Part shown: piece by piece, positions 1-7,355 of the stretch
Numbering within the stretch: the stretch's first letter is position 1
Layout: every line of letters starts with the position of its first letter
DNA from: Thermodesulfobacteriaceae bacterium UBA6232
GTDB taxonomy: Bacteria > Desulfobacterota > Thermodesulfobacteria > Thermodesulfobacteriales > Thermodesulfobacteriaceae
Direction of reading: 5' to 3'
DNA length: 24,062 nt
Assembly: GCA_002441555.1 (NCBI GenBank)
Contig: DJWK01000046.1
Span: 1 to 24,062 of the forward strand
Program-made: the position numbers and the translations under genes
Notes under the pieces: generated by a model
What the model was told of the DNA's origin: nothing
Databases searched by the model: none
Seen by the model: the letters and a program-made list of their open reading frames with translations, nothing else

Positions 1-1025
1 TATTTTTGCATCTCTTCAAGACAATCTGCTACAACGGGATCTTTGATATGCCCTTCGCAATCCAAGAAAAAAATGTATTTCCAAGGTTCGTTTTTAGAGG
101 GCCTGCTCTCAATTTTAGTGAGATTGATTTTTCTTTCAGCAAAGCATTTTAAAACTTCATAGAGGGCTCCTGGTTTATCAGCTACACTGAAAATAAGAGA
201 AGTTTTATCTTCACCCGTTGGAGGAACTTCAATTTTTCCAATAATCCAGAAACGAGTAGAATTTCCTTTAATATCTTCTATATTTTTGGCAACGATTTGT
301 AGGTGATAAAGCTTTGCTGCCATAAGGCTTGCAATGGCTGCTACACTTTCATCAACAGCTGCCCACTTAGCTGCAAGGGCTGTGGAAGATACAGCTTCAA
401 CAGGCACAGAGGGAAGTTTTTTTCTCAACCACTTTCGGCACTGGGCGATGGCCTGGGGATGAGATAAAATTTTTTTTATGTCCTCAAGTCTTCCTGTTTG
501 ATTCATAAGATGATGACTTATGGCTTCATAAATTTCTCCGCAAACTTTAAGACCGTATTCATAAATGGCATCAAGGGTTGTAGCAACAACTCCTTCAATA
601 GAGTTTTCAATGGGAACCACGCCAAAATGGGCCCTTTCAGAGCTGACCTCTTCAAAGACATCAAGAATAGTTTCCACTGGTATAAATTGCGCAGAGGTCC
701 CAAAATAATGCTGGGCAGCTATATGGCTGAAGGTGGCCTCAGGCCCAAGAAAGGCAACCCTTGGTTTTTCCTGCGAGGATCTGCAGGCTCTAATAATTTC
801 TGAATAAATTACCTTGAGGGTTTCTTCTGGAAAAACCCCTTGATTCAATTCAAGAATTCTTTTTATAATTTGTTTTTCCCTTTCAAGATCAAAGGCTTGA
901 ATTTTTTTAGACTCTTTGATTTTACCAATTTCTGTTGCCAGTTGAAGCCTTTCTTTAAGAAGATTTACAATCTCTTCGTCTATTTGATCTATGCGTCTTC
1001 TGAATTCAGAAAGCCTTCTATCCAT
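1..1025 (-). CDS. pheA: Bifunctional chorismate mutase/prephenate dehydratase (P-protein), 3' end cut by window
   Basis: This enzyme converts chorismate to prephenate and then to phenylpyruvate for phenylalanine synthesis in the cytoplasm. Reverse-strand translation from the ATG at 1023-1025 is open to the window edge (341 codons). Domains in order: an AroQ-type chorismate mutase helix bundle (about residues 1-88, with FRRRIDQIDEEIVNLL and ATEIGKIK); prephenate dehydratase (about 90-270, beginning VAFLGPEATFSH and carrying the catalytic STRFW motif); and an ACT domain with the phenylalanine-binding ESRP motif (TKIESRP). Family members are about 355-390 residues, so only the last part of the ACT domain and the tail are missing. 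No clear Shine-Dalgarno sequence precedes the ATG. The gene is divergent from the cyclic-di-GMP gene. Identification is firm; feedback inhibition by phenylalanine is inferred from the ACT motif. Confidence 0.95.
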   Translation of the reverse strand, partial: MDRRLSEFRRRIDQIDEEIVNLLKERLQLATEIGKIKESKKIQAFDLEREKQIIKRILELNQGVFPEETLKVIYSEIIRACRSSQEKPRVAFLGPEATFSHIAAQHYFGTSAQFIPVETILDVFEEVSSERAHFGVVPIENSIEGVVATTLDAIYEYGLKVCGEIYEAISHHLMNQTGRLEDIKKILSHPQAIAQCRKWLRKKLPSVPVEAVSSTALAAKWAAVDESVAAIASLMAAKLYHLQIVAKNIEDIKGNSTRFWIIGKIEVPPTGEDKTSLIFSVADKPGALYEVLKCFAERKINLTKIESRPSKNEPWKYIFFLDCEGHIKDPVVADCLEEMQK

Positions 1026-1040
1026 AACTGATATTGGATA

Positions 1041-1068
1041 ATTTTAACGGGTTTCTATAAAAATACAA
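1041..1068 (-). promoter_or_regulatory. Candidate sigma70-type promoter for pheA
   Basis: On the reverse strand TTGTAT (1063-1068) and TAAAAT (1041-1046) are separated by 16 bases. The -10 is close to consensus and the -35 is weak. The site lies 16 bases upstream of the pheA start. The call rests on motif match only; AT-rich DNA gives such matches by chance. Confidence 0.3.
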
Positions 1069-1177
1069 CTACGAAAAGAAATGCTTCTTGACTGATTGAA
1101 AATTTTTTCCATAATAACATACTAATGAATATAACTTTCGGAATCTGCCCCTGTGATACTGAAAGAAACCTTACCTT

Positions 1178-1206
1178 TTGTAAAAACTTTTTGCAAAAAT
1201 TATCAT
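1178..1206 (+). promoter_or_regulatory. Candidate promoter of the GGDEF/EAL gene, with a palindrome in its spacer
   Basis: TTGTAA (1178-1183) and TATCAT (1201-1206) are spaced by 17 bases. A perfect 12-base palindrome, TTTTTGCAAAAA (1188-1199), sits inside the spacer and could be an operator. The start codon lies about 60 bases downstream, leaving room for a leader carrying AAGGA at 1250-1254. Functional assignment is inference. Confidence 0.35.
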
Positions 1207-1267
1207 TCAGAATATCCAAAAGATAGATCATCTTGTAAAGGTAAGTAAAAAGGATCTCCAAATTTTG

Positions 1268-3817
1268 ATGAATATCATAAAAAAAATAAAATTTCTTTCT
1301 CTTTTTTTTAGAAACAAGGGCATCCTTGATAATCTTATAAATCATCCTGCTCTCTTGATTGCTGCCTATCAGGATAAATTCGTTTTTGTAAACAAAGGGG
1401 CTCTTGAAATTACAGGATATACCCTTGAAGAAGTTTTAAATATGAGCCCTTTAGATTTGGTGTTTGAAAAGGATAAACCTTTTATCAAAAAAATCGTGGA
1501 AAAAAGACTTAAAGGTGAAAAATTTCCTTATTTTTATCCTGATTTAAAAATTAAAGGTAAATCCAATAAATTAATACATCTTTTTTGCTATACTCAAACT
1601 ATATATTTCAACAATACACCTACAGGTCTTATTATTGGCATAGACATTACAAGAGAAAAAAAGTTTGAAATCTTTAGTCAAATTTTGAAAACAGTAAACC
1701 AAATTATAATTAAAAGCTTTAGAGAACAGGAAGTTTTTGAAGGCATTCTTAAGACACTTACTGAAACCCTTGATTTAAAACTTGCCTGGTTTGGGAAGCT
1801 TGAAAAAGACCCTCCTTTTATTAAGCCTTTTTTTATATATGGCGAAGAAAAAAATTTTATAAATGATTTCCTTATCCCTTATCTTTCAAATTTTAAGAAG
1901 CCACATCCTATTCTTCTTTCCTTACAGAAGGGGGAAATTTTTATTAATGAAAATTCAGCTTATTTTCCCTTTCCTGAAGATTTTAAAAAAGAAATGCTTA
2001 AAAAGAATTTTTATTCTTGTGCCGTTATTCCTGTATATAAAAATAACAAAATTTATGGAATATTAAGTATGGTTTCTCCCTATCCTTATTTTTTTACAGA
2101 GAAAATAAAGGAAGTTTTAAAGGATGTTCAAAAAGATCTTTCCTTTGCCCTTGAGAAGATCGAAATGCAAAAGGAATATCAACTTTTGTATAATGTGATT
2201 GAACAAAGCAAAGAATGGATTCTGATTACAGATAAAAGTGGAACTATTCTCTACGCCAGCCCTTTTGTTAGCGAACTTTCGGGGTATTCCCTTGAAGAAA
2301 TTCTTGGAAAAAATCCAAGAATATTCAAATCAGGCCTTCACAGTAAAAACTTTTATGAGAAACTGTGGGATACCATCCTTTCAGGTAAGCCCTTTTCAAC
2401 AATTATTATCAACAGAGCCAAGGACGGCAGTCTTTTTAAACTCGAAGAAATTATTCATCCAATAAAGCTTCCTGACGGAGAAATAAGATTTATAGCCATA
2501 GGAAAAGATGTAACTAAAGAAGAATTCCTTATTAAGGAAATAGAGCAATTTAAGTTTTACGACCCTCTTACGGGGCTTTATAATTTTCCCACCTTTATTT
2601 TTAAAGTAAAAGAAAAAATAAAAGAAAGTTACTCTTCTTTATCCGCTCTACTTTTATTAGATATCAAAAATACTTCCTGGATTAATTATACTTACGGCAT
2701 TGCCGGAGGAGATACCATTTTAAAGGAGGTTGCTGAACGCCTCAAAACCCTTTTTAAAGAAAAAGACATTATTGGTAGAGCCGGAGGGGATGAATTTGCT
2801 GTTTGGATTTCTGATCTTCCCAAACTTGAGATAGTTAACAAGGTAATAGAAAAGATGAAATTTGCCTTTGAAAAACCCTTTATCTTAGAAAAAACCTTTC
2901 TATCTTTAGAATACAATACAGCTTTGGTTCTCTATCCGAGAGATGGAAAATCTTTTGAAGAACTTTTTGAAAAGGCAACCCTTACTTTAAATTCAGCAAA
3001 AAATGAAAAGGTATCTATCAAGTTTTACAATCCAGAACTTGGTGAACAATTTGAAAAATTTCACAAGATTGAAGAATTAATAAGAAAGGCATTGGATAAA
3101 AATCTTTTTATTTTTTATTATCAACCCTACATTTCCTTAGCAGATTATAAAATTATCGGCTTTGAAGCTCTGGCAAGAATAAAAGATGGAGAAAAAATTA
3201 TCCCTCCATCAGAATTCATTGATTACCTTGAAAATTCACCCTATTTGAAAAGATTTGAAGAATGGGCATTTCAAAAGGCAGCTCAACAAATTAAAAACTT
3301 AAATTTTAATTTCTCCATAAATATTTCAGCAAGATCTTTCTTTGAAGAAGATTTTGTAGAGAGAATAAAAAAATTACCCAGTGAGATTTTACCTTTTTTA
3401 TGTCTTGAAATCTCTGAAAGAACTATCATTAGAGATTTAAACAAAGCCAAAGATATTTTTACCAGGCTGAAAACAGAGGCAAATTCTATTAAAATTGCCC
3501 TTGATGATTTCGGAACGGGATATTCTTCCTTTTTGGAATTAAAGGAACTTCCTGTTGATATAATAAAAATTGATCGTTCCTTCATAGCTGATATGTTAAA
3601 AGATAAAAAACAAATTTCTATGGTAAAAGGACTTATTGATCTTGCTCATTCCTTTGATATAAAGGTATGTGCAGAAGGAGTAGAAACAAAAGAACAGCTT
3701 CAGGCCCTTGATATTATGGGCTGCGACTATGCCATGGGTTTCTATATCAGCAAACCCGTGCCGGAAGAAGAACTAAAAACCTTGCTTTTTTCTAAGAAAA
3801 GGCTAAAATTATTATAA
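1268..3817 (+). CDS. PAS-GAF-PAS-GGDEF-EAL cyclic-di-GMP signalling protein
   Basis: This is a cytoplasmic sensor and cyclic-di-GMP turnover protein of about 849 residues with no membrane segment. Domains: PAS (about 25-132), GAF (about 140-298), PAS (about 305-420), GGDEF (about 430-590), EAL (about 605-845). The EAL domain keeps its hallmark residues: FEALAR, NISAR, LEISER, ALDDFGTGYSS, IKIDRS, AEGVE and GFYISKP. It is therefore predicted to be an active phosphodiesterase. The GGDEF signature is intact (RAGGDEFAVW), and the guanine-contacting Asn and the Asp of AGGD are kept. However, the usual D-x-D/H-x-F-K segment reads DIKNTSW, and the allosteric RxxD site reads KEKD. Cyclase activity and product inhibition are therefore doubtful; the domain may act as a GTP-sensing module. 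Start: ATG 1268 is chosen; a TTG three bases upstream (1265) has slightly better spacing to AAGGA at 1250-1254. The input signal is unknown. Confidence 0.93.
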   Translation: MNIIKKIKFLSLFFRNKGILDNLINHPALLIAAYQDKFVFVNKGALEITGYTLEEVLNMSPLDLVFEKDKPFIKKIVEKRLKGEKFPYFYPDLKIKGKSNKLIHLFCYTQTIYFNNTPTGLIIGIDITREKKFEIFSQILKTVNQIIIKSFREQEVFEGILKTLTETLDLKLAWFGKLEKDPPFIKPFFIYGEEKNFINDFLIPYLSNFKKPHPILLSLQKGEIFINENSAYFPFPEDFKKEMLKKNFYSCAVIPVYKNNKIYGILSMVSPYPYFFTEKIKEVLKDVQKDLSFALEKIEMQKEYQLLYNVIEQSKEWILITDKSGTILYASPFVSELSGYSLEEILGKNPRIFKSGLHSKNFYEKLWDTILSGKPFSTIIINRAKDGSLFKLEEIIHPIKLPDGEIRFIAIGKDVTKEEFLIKEIEQFKFYDPLTGLYNFPTFIFKVKEKIKESYSSLSALLLLDIKNTSWINYTYGIAGGDTILKEVAERLKTLFKEKDIIGRAGGDEFAVWISDLPKLEIVNKVIEKMKFAFEKPFILEKTFLSLEYNTALVLYPRDGKSFEELFEKATLTLNSAKNEKVSIKFYNPELGEQFEKFHKIEELIRKALDKNLFIFYYQPYISLADYKIIGFEALARIKDGEKIIPPSEFIDYLENSPYLKRFEEWAFQKAAQQIKNLNFNFSINISARSFFEEDFVERIKKLPSEILPFLCLEISERTIIRDLNKAKDIFTRLKTEANSIKIALDDFGTGYSSFLELKELPVDIIKIDRSFIADMLKDKKQISMVKGLIDLAHSFDIKVCAEGVETKEQLQALDIMGCDYAMGFYISKPVPEEELKTLLFSKKRLKLL
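3782..3809 (+). promoter_or_regulatory. Candidate tRNA-Ser promoter inside the end of the GGDEF/EAL gene
   Basis: TTGCTT (3782-3787) and TAAAAT (3804-3809) have a 16-base spacer. Transcription would begin near 3816, about 13 bases before the mature tRNA. Both elements lie within the last codons of the upstream gene. Alternatively the tRNA is processed from the upstream transcript. Confidence 0.3.
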
Positions 3818-3828
3818 ATGGAAATATT

Positions 3829-3920
3829 GGAGGGGTGCCCGAGTGGACGAAGGGGTGCGACTGGAAATCGCATGTACGGGGCAAAACCCCGTACCGCGGG
3901 TTCGAATCCCGCCCCCTCCG
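3829..3920 (+). tRNA. tRNA-Ser, anticodon GGA
   Basis: A class II tRNA of 92 bases that reads UCC/UCU serine codons. The acceptor stem GGAGGGG (3829-3835) pairs with CCCCTCC (3913-3919), followed by discriminator G3920. The anticodon stem TGCGA/TCGCA encloses the loop CTGGAAA, placing anticodon GGA at 3863-3865. A long variable arm typical of tRNA-Ser is present (TACGGGG, loop CAAAA, CCCCGTA). The T arm is GCGGG, loop TTCGAAT, CCCGC. The 3' CCA is not encoded. It begins 11 bases after the stop of the GGDEF/EAL gene. Confidence 0.97.
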
Positions 3921-3940
3921 TATGTTGTTGTAAATGTAAC

Positions 3941-3965
3941 AAAAGCGAATAATAAAAGCGAATAA
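3941..3965 (+). repeat. Tandem direct repeat, two copies of AAAAGCGAATAA
   Basis: AAAAGCGAATAA occurs exactly at 3941-3952 and 3954-3965 with a 13-base period, starting 20 bases after the tRNA 3' end. It directly precedes the GTGGGACA sites. Iterated short sites next to a tRNA end resemble integrase or recombination-factor binding sites, but this is inference. Confidence 0.75.
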
Positions 3966-3967
3966 AA

Positions 3968-4053
3968 GTGGGACAGTTTAGTGGGACACTAAACAATTTT
4001 AAAGTTAGAATTTTCAAGTGTTCCACTCTTAAAAAGAAAAGTGGGACACTTTT
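3968..4053. repeat. Cluster of GTGGGACA motifs, two forming stem-loops with a GGA loop
   Basis: GTGGGACA occurs at 3968-3975, 3981-3988 and 4041-4048, and a one-mismatch copy (GTGGAACA) lies inverted at 4019-4026. Two copies are centred in perfect inverted repeats. One is GTTTAGTG/CACTAAAC (3976-3983 and 3987-3994); the other is AAAAGTG/CACTTTT (4037-4043 and 4047-4053). Both have the loop GGA. On the reverse strand the second is followed by CTTTTT and may also terminate the phospho-sugar transferase gene. The rest of 3921-4146 shows no gene. Confidence 0.7.
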
Positions 4054-4146
4054 AAAACTGCACTTTATGAAAAAGAAACTTTTCTTCCTTTTATTCTAAA
4101 ATATTGACTTTTTTTAAACTCAGGTGAAATAGAAAACTATTTTTAT

Positions 4147-5232
4147 TTATTCAATTTTTATTCTTTTTATATCAAAAATTTTCCAATAAAGATAAGTATA
4201 AAAAATACAAAAGGCCATACAACATATTATTAGAATATGGGTTCTATCCCAGAATAAAAGAGCAGGAAGAATAGCAAAGGCATTTAAAACCCAAAGAAAA
4301 ACAGATGTTAAAGGATTTCTGATTTCAGGAGATTGAATTTCCAAAAGGCGTTTTATAAAAATTCGATAAATTAAAGTATGAAAATGGAGACCATCAGGGC
4401 TCATAGCAGGTCTTTTTCTCAAAATCTTTCTTCTATAAATAGAGAAAAAGGTTTCATAAACTGGATAAAGGTTTACCATAAGAGCAAACCAAGCAGAAAC
4501 CTCAGGATGTTTTTTCACAAGAAGCACACTACAAACCCCTATTAAAAAACCAATAAAATAAGCCCCTCCATCTCCTAAGAAGATCAGCCCAAAGGGATAA
4601 TTTAAGAAAAAAAATCCAAGAATAGCAAAAGAAGATATTACACAAATTGTGGTTATTTCGTAGTCTCCAAGTTTATAAGCTACAAAAGCTATGGCCATAA
4701 AAATCATCATGGAAACCATACTTGCAAGCCCGTTAAATCCATCAATAATGTTTATGGCATTGGCAATGCCTGTAAGGGCAAAAACAGTAAATAAAAAAGA
4801 AATTATTTCAATTTTTAACAGCTCATCCAAAAAAGGAAGATCAACCCTCAAAATTTTTGTGTCAAGAAATTTAAAAACAAGTGCTGCAGAAAAAAAGATA
4901 AAAATCATCCTTATTTTTGGGTGAAGTTTCCCCGAAATATCCTCTAAAAGACCTGCTAAAAAAACTGGTAAAGAAAAAAGAACCAAAAAAAGGAAATTCT
5001 GAGAAAAGGTAACTTTAAACACCTCTCTGAAAAAATAAGCTGAAAGCAAAGAAATAGTTACTCCTATAAATATGGCAAGTCCTCCTATTCTTGGAGTGGG
5101 AGAAAGATGAAAGGTCTGAGGGCCGATATGCAAATGATCTGTAAGTAGGGTTTTATATTTTTTTGACAAAACAATTATAAAAAGACTTAAAAAAAAGGAT
5201 ATTAAAAAGGCTATAGCTGCAAATTTAAGCAT
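4147..5232 (-). CDS. WecA/MraY-family polyprenyl-phosphate sugar-1-phosphate transferase
   Basis: An integral membrane enzyme of 361 residues with about ten hydrophobic segments. Family members transfer a sugar-1-phosphate from a UDP-sugar to undecaprenyl phosphate at the inner face of the cytoplasmic membrane, starting O-antigen, enterobacterial common antigen, teichoic acid or other cell-surface glycans. Motifs in order: PTPRIGG (45-51), LLEDISG (95-101), NIIDGFNGLAS (161-171), FLGDGGAYFIG (218-228) and the His loop SPDGLHFH (278-285). These fit the GlcNAc-1-P transferase (WecA) branch better than MraY, but the sugar is not determined. No Shine-Dalgarno sequence precedes the ATG at 5230-5232. 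It stands alone between the tRNA block and a divergent gene, so its pathway is not given by context. Confidence 0.88.
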   Translation of the reverse strand: MLKFAAIAFLISFFLSLFIIVLSKKYKTLLTDHLHIGPQTFHLSPTPRIGGLAIFIGVTISLLSAYFFREVFKVTFSQNFLFLVLFSLPVFLAGLLEDISGKLHPKIRMIFIFFSAALVFKFLDTKILRVDLPFLDELLKIEIISFLFTVFALTGIANAINIIDGFNGLASMVSMMIFMAIAFVAYKLGDYEITTICVISSFAILGFFFLNYPFGLIFLGDGGAYFIGFLIGVCSVLLVKKHPEVSAWFALMVNLYPVYETFFSIYRRKILRKRPAMSPDGLHFHTLIYRIFIKRLLEIQSPEIRNPLTSVFLWVLNAFAILPALLFWDRTHILIICCMAFCIFYTYLYWKIFDIKRIKIE

Positions 5233-5252
5233 TTTTATTAAATTATTTTAAA

Positions 5253-5283
5253 ATCTTATTCATTTTAACATACCTTTTGTCAA
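5253..5283 (-). promoter_or_regulatory. Candidate promoter of the WecA-family gene
   Basis: A perfect reverse-strand TTGACA (5278-5283) is followed by TAAGAT (5253-5258, 19-base spacer) or AATAAG (5255-5260, 17-base spacer). The -35 is strong and the -10 ambiguous. It lies 20-50 bases upstream of the start. Confidence 0.35.
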
Positions 5284-5364
5284 TTTAGAATATCGATTTT
5301 TTTATTAGTCTTTCCTTAAAGCTTAAGGATTAAGAAATACATGTTGAAAAATTTTTAAAATTTA

Positions 5365-5392
5365 TTGACTTTAAAAAGAAATTGAATAGAAT
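5365..5392 (+). promoter_or_regulatory. Candidate promoter of the WPF-repeat gene-coaD-DUF3108 operon
   Basis: TTGACT (5365-5370) and TAGAAT (5387-5392) are separated by 16 bases. The expected transcription start is near 5399, only about 3 bases before the ATG at 5402. No Shine-Dalgarno sequence is visible, so the mRNA may be leaderless or nearly so. Confidence 0.5.
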
Positions 5393-5401
5393 TAAATCCT
5401 A

Positions 5402-6895
5402 ATGAAAAGGTTAACAATTATTCTATTGATTACTTTTCTCCTTTTTCCTGTCTTTCTTTATGCTTATGAGGACTCCGTTGAAAAAAGGCTCAATCTATGG
5501 CCGTTTGCAGTTTTTTCACAAAACAAAATCAAAGGATATGAAAGAAAGGAATTTTTAGGGCCCTTTATTTATCAATACAAGTTTGAAAATGAAAATGGCA
5601 CATCCCTTAGACCAGTTTTTTCCTATGTTAAAAAGGACCAGCAAAAAAAGGCCTTTTTCCTTTCACCACTTGGACTTTACCATTCAGACAACGAAACCTC
5701 AACCTACAAACTTGTCCCATTAATCAACAGAAGGATTGATAAGCAGCCCCAGGCTGAAAAAGTGGGCTCAAAATGGGAATATTTTCCTTTTTTTGTAGGG
5801 AAAACTGCAGATAATGAAACCTATGGAGGAGTCTTTCCCATCTATGGAAATTTCAAAAAGAGATTTGGAAGAGAGGAAATTACCTTTGTATTATGGCCAA
5901 TTTATTCTAAGGTTAAATATGAAGAATACACAGCTTATAATGTGCTCTGGCCTTTTATAAGATTTGCAAAGCCAAATGAAGGTATGGAATCTCTTTATGG
6001 AGGATTTAAATTTTGGCCCTTTTATGGCCATTTTAAAGAAGGTGAAGAAGAAAGAAAATTTATTCTCTGGCCCTTCTATATCAAAACCACTTATAAGGAT
6101 GATACCGGTAATTTTGAAGAAAAAATTTGGTATTTTCCCTTTTATGGAAAGGAAAAAACAGATATTTACGAAAAAACTTCCTATCTATGGCCCTTTTTCC
6201 AAAAAATTTGCAGTCATGATTTTTCCTATTGCCAGATTGATGCTCCTTGGCCTTTTTATAGATGTATTTCCGGAAAAAATATTCATGGAAAAAGATTCTG
6301 GCCTCTTTATGGCTTTTTAAAAAGAGAAGATTCCTATGACTCTTTCGTCCTCTGGCCTCTCTATTTTTACAAAGAAGATAATATCAAAGATAAAAATTCA
6401 ACCTATTTAGAAAAACAACATAGAATTTTACTCCTTTCTAAAGAAAATGAGATATATCATAATGGCACCCTTTCTGAAAGAACCTTGAAAATATGGCCTT
6501 TTTATTACTCTTACGAAAATTATAGAAAAAATCTTAAAATTCATTACTTCCCCGCAATCTTACCTATTTATGACGAAGGATTGGAAAGAAATTACGGAGC
6601 ACTATTAAAAATTTTTGAAAATTTTGAAAAAGCGGATTACCAATTTGTTAAAATTTTATGGGGATTATATAGATATGAAAGAATAGGGTCAAGAGAAGTT
6701 CAAGAACTTGCCTTTTTGTTTAGAAGTGTTAGAGATTCTCAAAAAAATACAAATTACATTGAATTTATTGAAGGATTATTTGGTATAGGAAAAATTGAAA
6801 AAAGGCCTGTTTTAAAACTATTTTTTATAAATCTTTTAAAATCCTCTGAGGAAGCCAATGTTAAAAAAAATAGCCATTTATCCGGGAACCTTTGA
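5402..6895 (+). CDS. Exported WPF/Y-repeat protein of unknown function
   Basis: I do not recognise a named family. The 497-residue product starts with a probable signal peptide (MKR, then a hydrophobic stretch to about residue 20, ending LYAYED). The rest is built from aromatic repeats of the form hydrophobic-x-W-P-F-Y. Trp residues of WPF, WPI or WPL units lie at 33, 165, 183, 205, 223, 263, 283, 300, 318 and 365, with variants YFPF (127, 244) and LWGLY (419-423). Spacing is often 17-22 residues, with charged and polar stretches between. This suggests repeated beta-hairpins in a periplasmic or outer-membrane beta structure (inference). The only Cys residues are a few near 270-288. The 3' end overlaps coaD by 38 bases, so the two are translationally linked. 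The C-terminal 60 residues lack repeats. Confidence 0.8.
   Translation: MKRLTIILLITFLLFPVFLYAYEDSVEKRLNLWPFAVFSQNKIKGYERKEFLGPFIYQYKFENENGTSLRPVFSYVKKDQQKKAFFLSPLGLYHSDNETSTYKLVPLINRRIDKQPQAEKVGSKWEYFPFFVGKTADNETYGGVFPIYGNFKKRFGREEITFVLWPIYSKVKYEEYTAYNVLWPFIRFAKPNEGMESLYGGFKFWPFYGHFKEGEEERKFILWPFYIKTTYKDDTGNFEEKIWYFPFYGKEKTDIYEKTSYLWPFFQKICSHDFSYCQIDAPWPFYRCISGKNIHGKRFWPLYGFLKREDSYDSFVLWPLYFYKEDNIKDKNSTYLEKQHRILLLSKENEIYHNGTLSERTLKIWPFYYSYENYRKNLKIHYFPAILPIYDEGLERNYGALLKIFENFEKADYQFVKILWGLYRYERIGSREVQELAFLFRSVRDSQKNTNYIEFIEGLFGIGKIEKRPVLKLFFINLLKSSEEANVKKNSHLSGNL
5498..6667 (+). repeat. Degenerate coding repeats specifying WPF/Y units
   Basis: Within the preceding gene the codons for Trp-Pro-Phe/Leu/Ile recur about ten times (tggcc, mostly followed by ttt, att or ctt), plus FPF/FPI variants. 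The repeat is visible at protein level rather than as exact DNA copies, implying old duplication under selection. Confidence 0.7.
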
Positions 6896-7355
6896 CCCTA
6901 TAACAAATGGACATTTAGACTTAATAAAAAGGGCCCTTCAGTTTTTTGACAAAATCATTGTGGCTATTGGAGAAAATCCAGCAAAAAAACCTCTTTTTAG
7001 TGTAGAAGAACGCATCTTTATGGTAGAAGAGGCCCTTAAGGAAGCAGGACTTAACGAAAAGGTTGAAGTTGAAAGCTTTTCGGGATTACTGGTAGATTTT
7101 GCAAAGGAAAAAGGCGCAAGTGTTATTATACGTGGTTTGAGGGCGGTTTCTGACTTTGAATATGAAATGCAGCTCGCTCTTATGAATAGAAAGCTTTCTA
7201 ATTCTATAGATACCGTCTTTCTTATGCCAAGTCTTCGCTATATTTTTTTAAGCTCATCCATAATAAAAGAGGCTGCTCAATTTGGTGGAAAAATAGATGA
7301 CCTGGTTCCAAAAATAGTTGCTCAAAAACTAAAAGAAAAATTTTCAAATAAATGA
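6858..7355 (+). CDS. coaD: Phosphopantetheine adenylyltransferase
   Basis: A cytoplasmic enzyme of coenzyme A synthesis that adenylates 4'-phosphopantetheine to dephospho-CoA. It is 165 residues, the usual family length. The nucleotidyltransferase signature is GTFDPITNGH (10-19) with the TxGH-type His19. Other family motifs are IIRGLRAVSDFEYE (90-102), the NRKL segment and the C-terminal SSSIIKE (132-138). The start lies within the end of the WPF-repeat gene, with GAGGAAG as a Shine-Dalgarno sequence. Its stop overlaps the next ATG (ATGA). Confidence 0.96.
   Translation: MLKKIAIYPGTFDPITNGHLDLIKRALQFFDKIIVAIGENPAKKPLFSVEERIFMVEEALKEAGLNEKVEVESFSGLLVDFAKEKGASVIIRGLRAVSDFEYEMQLALMNRKLSNSIDTVFLMPSLRYIFLSSSIIKEAAQFGGKIDDLVPKIVAQKLKEKFSNK

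Noticed and set aside
1055..1345. Reverse-strand open frame of 96 codons in the pheA upstream region
   Set aside because: It overlaps the start of the GGDEF/EAL gene and the pheA promoter region, has low-complexity Lys/Phe content and no ribosome binding site.
3742..4026. Reverse-strand open frame of 94 codons across the tRNA-Ser gene
   Set aside because: Its middle part is the antisense of the tRNA, a well-known source of false proteins containing GAGFEPA, and its ends are antisense to the EAL gene or lie in repeats.
3941..4053. CRISPR array
   Set aside because: The repeats are 8-12 bases with irregular or 1-base gaps and no spacer-like units.
4105..4134. TTGACT followed by TAGAAA on the forward strand before the WecA-family gene end
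   Set aside because: The spacing is too long and the transcript would run antisense into the convergent gene with nothing to express.
3921..4146. Remnant integrase or transposase coding sequence beside the tRNA
   Set aside because: No frame in this stretch shows tyrosine-recombinase or transposase motifs; only the non-coding repeats are seen.
5964..6320. Forward frame of 118 codons inside the WPF-repeat gene
   Set aside because: It is a shifted reading of the same repeated codons; the main frame has the signal peptide and full length.
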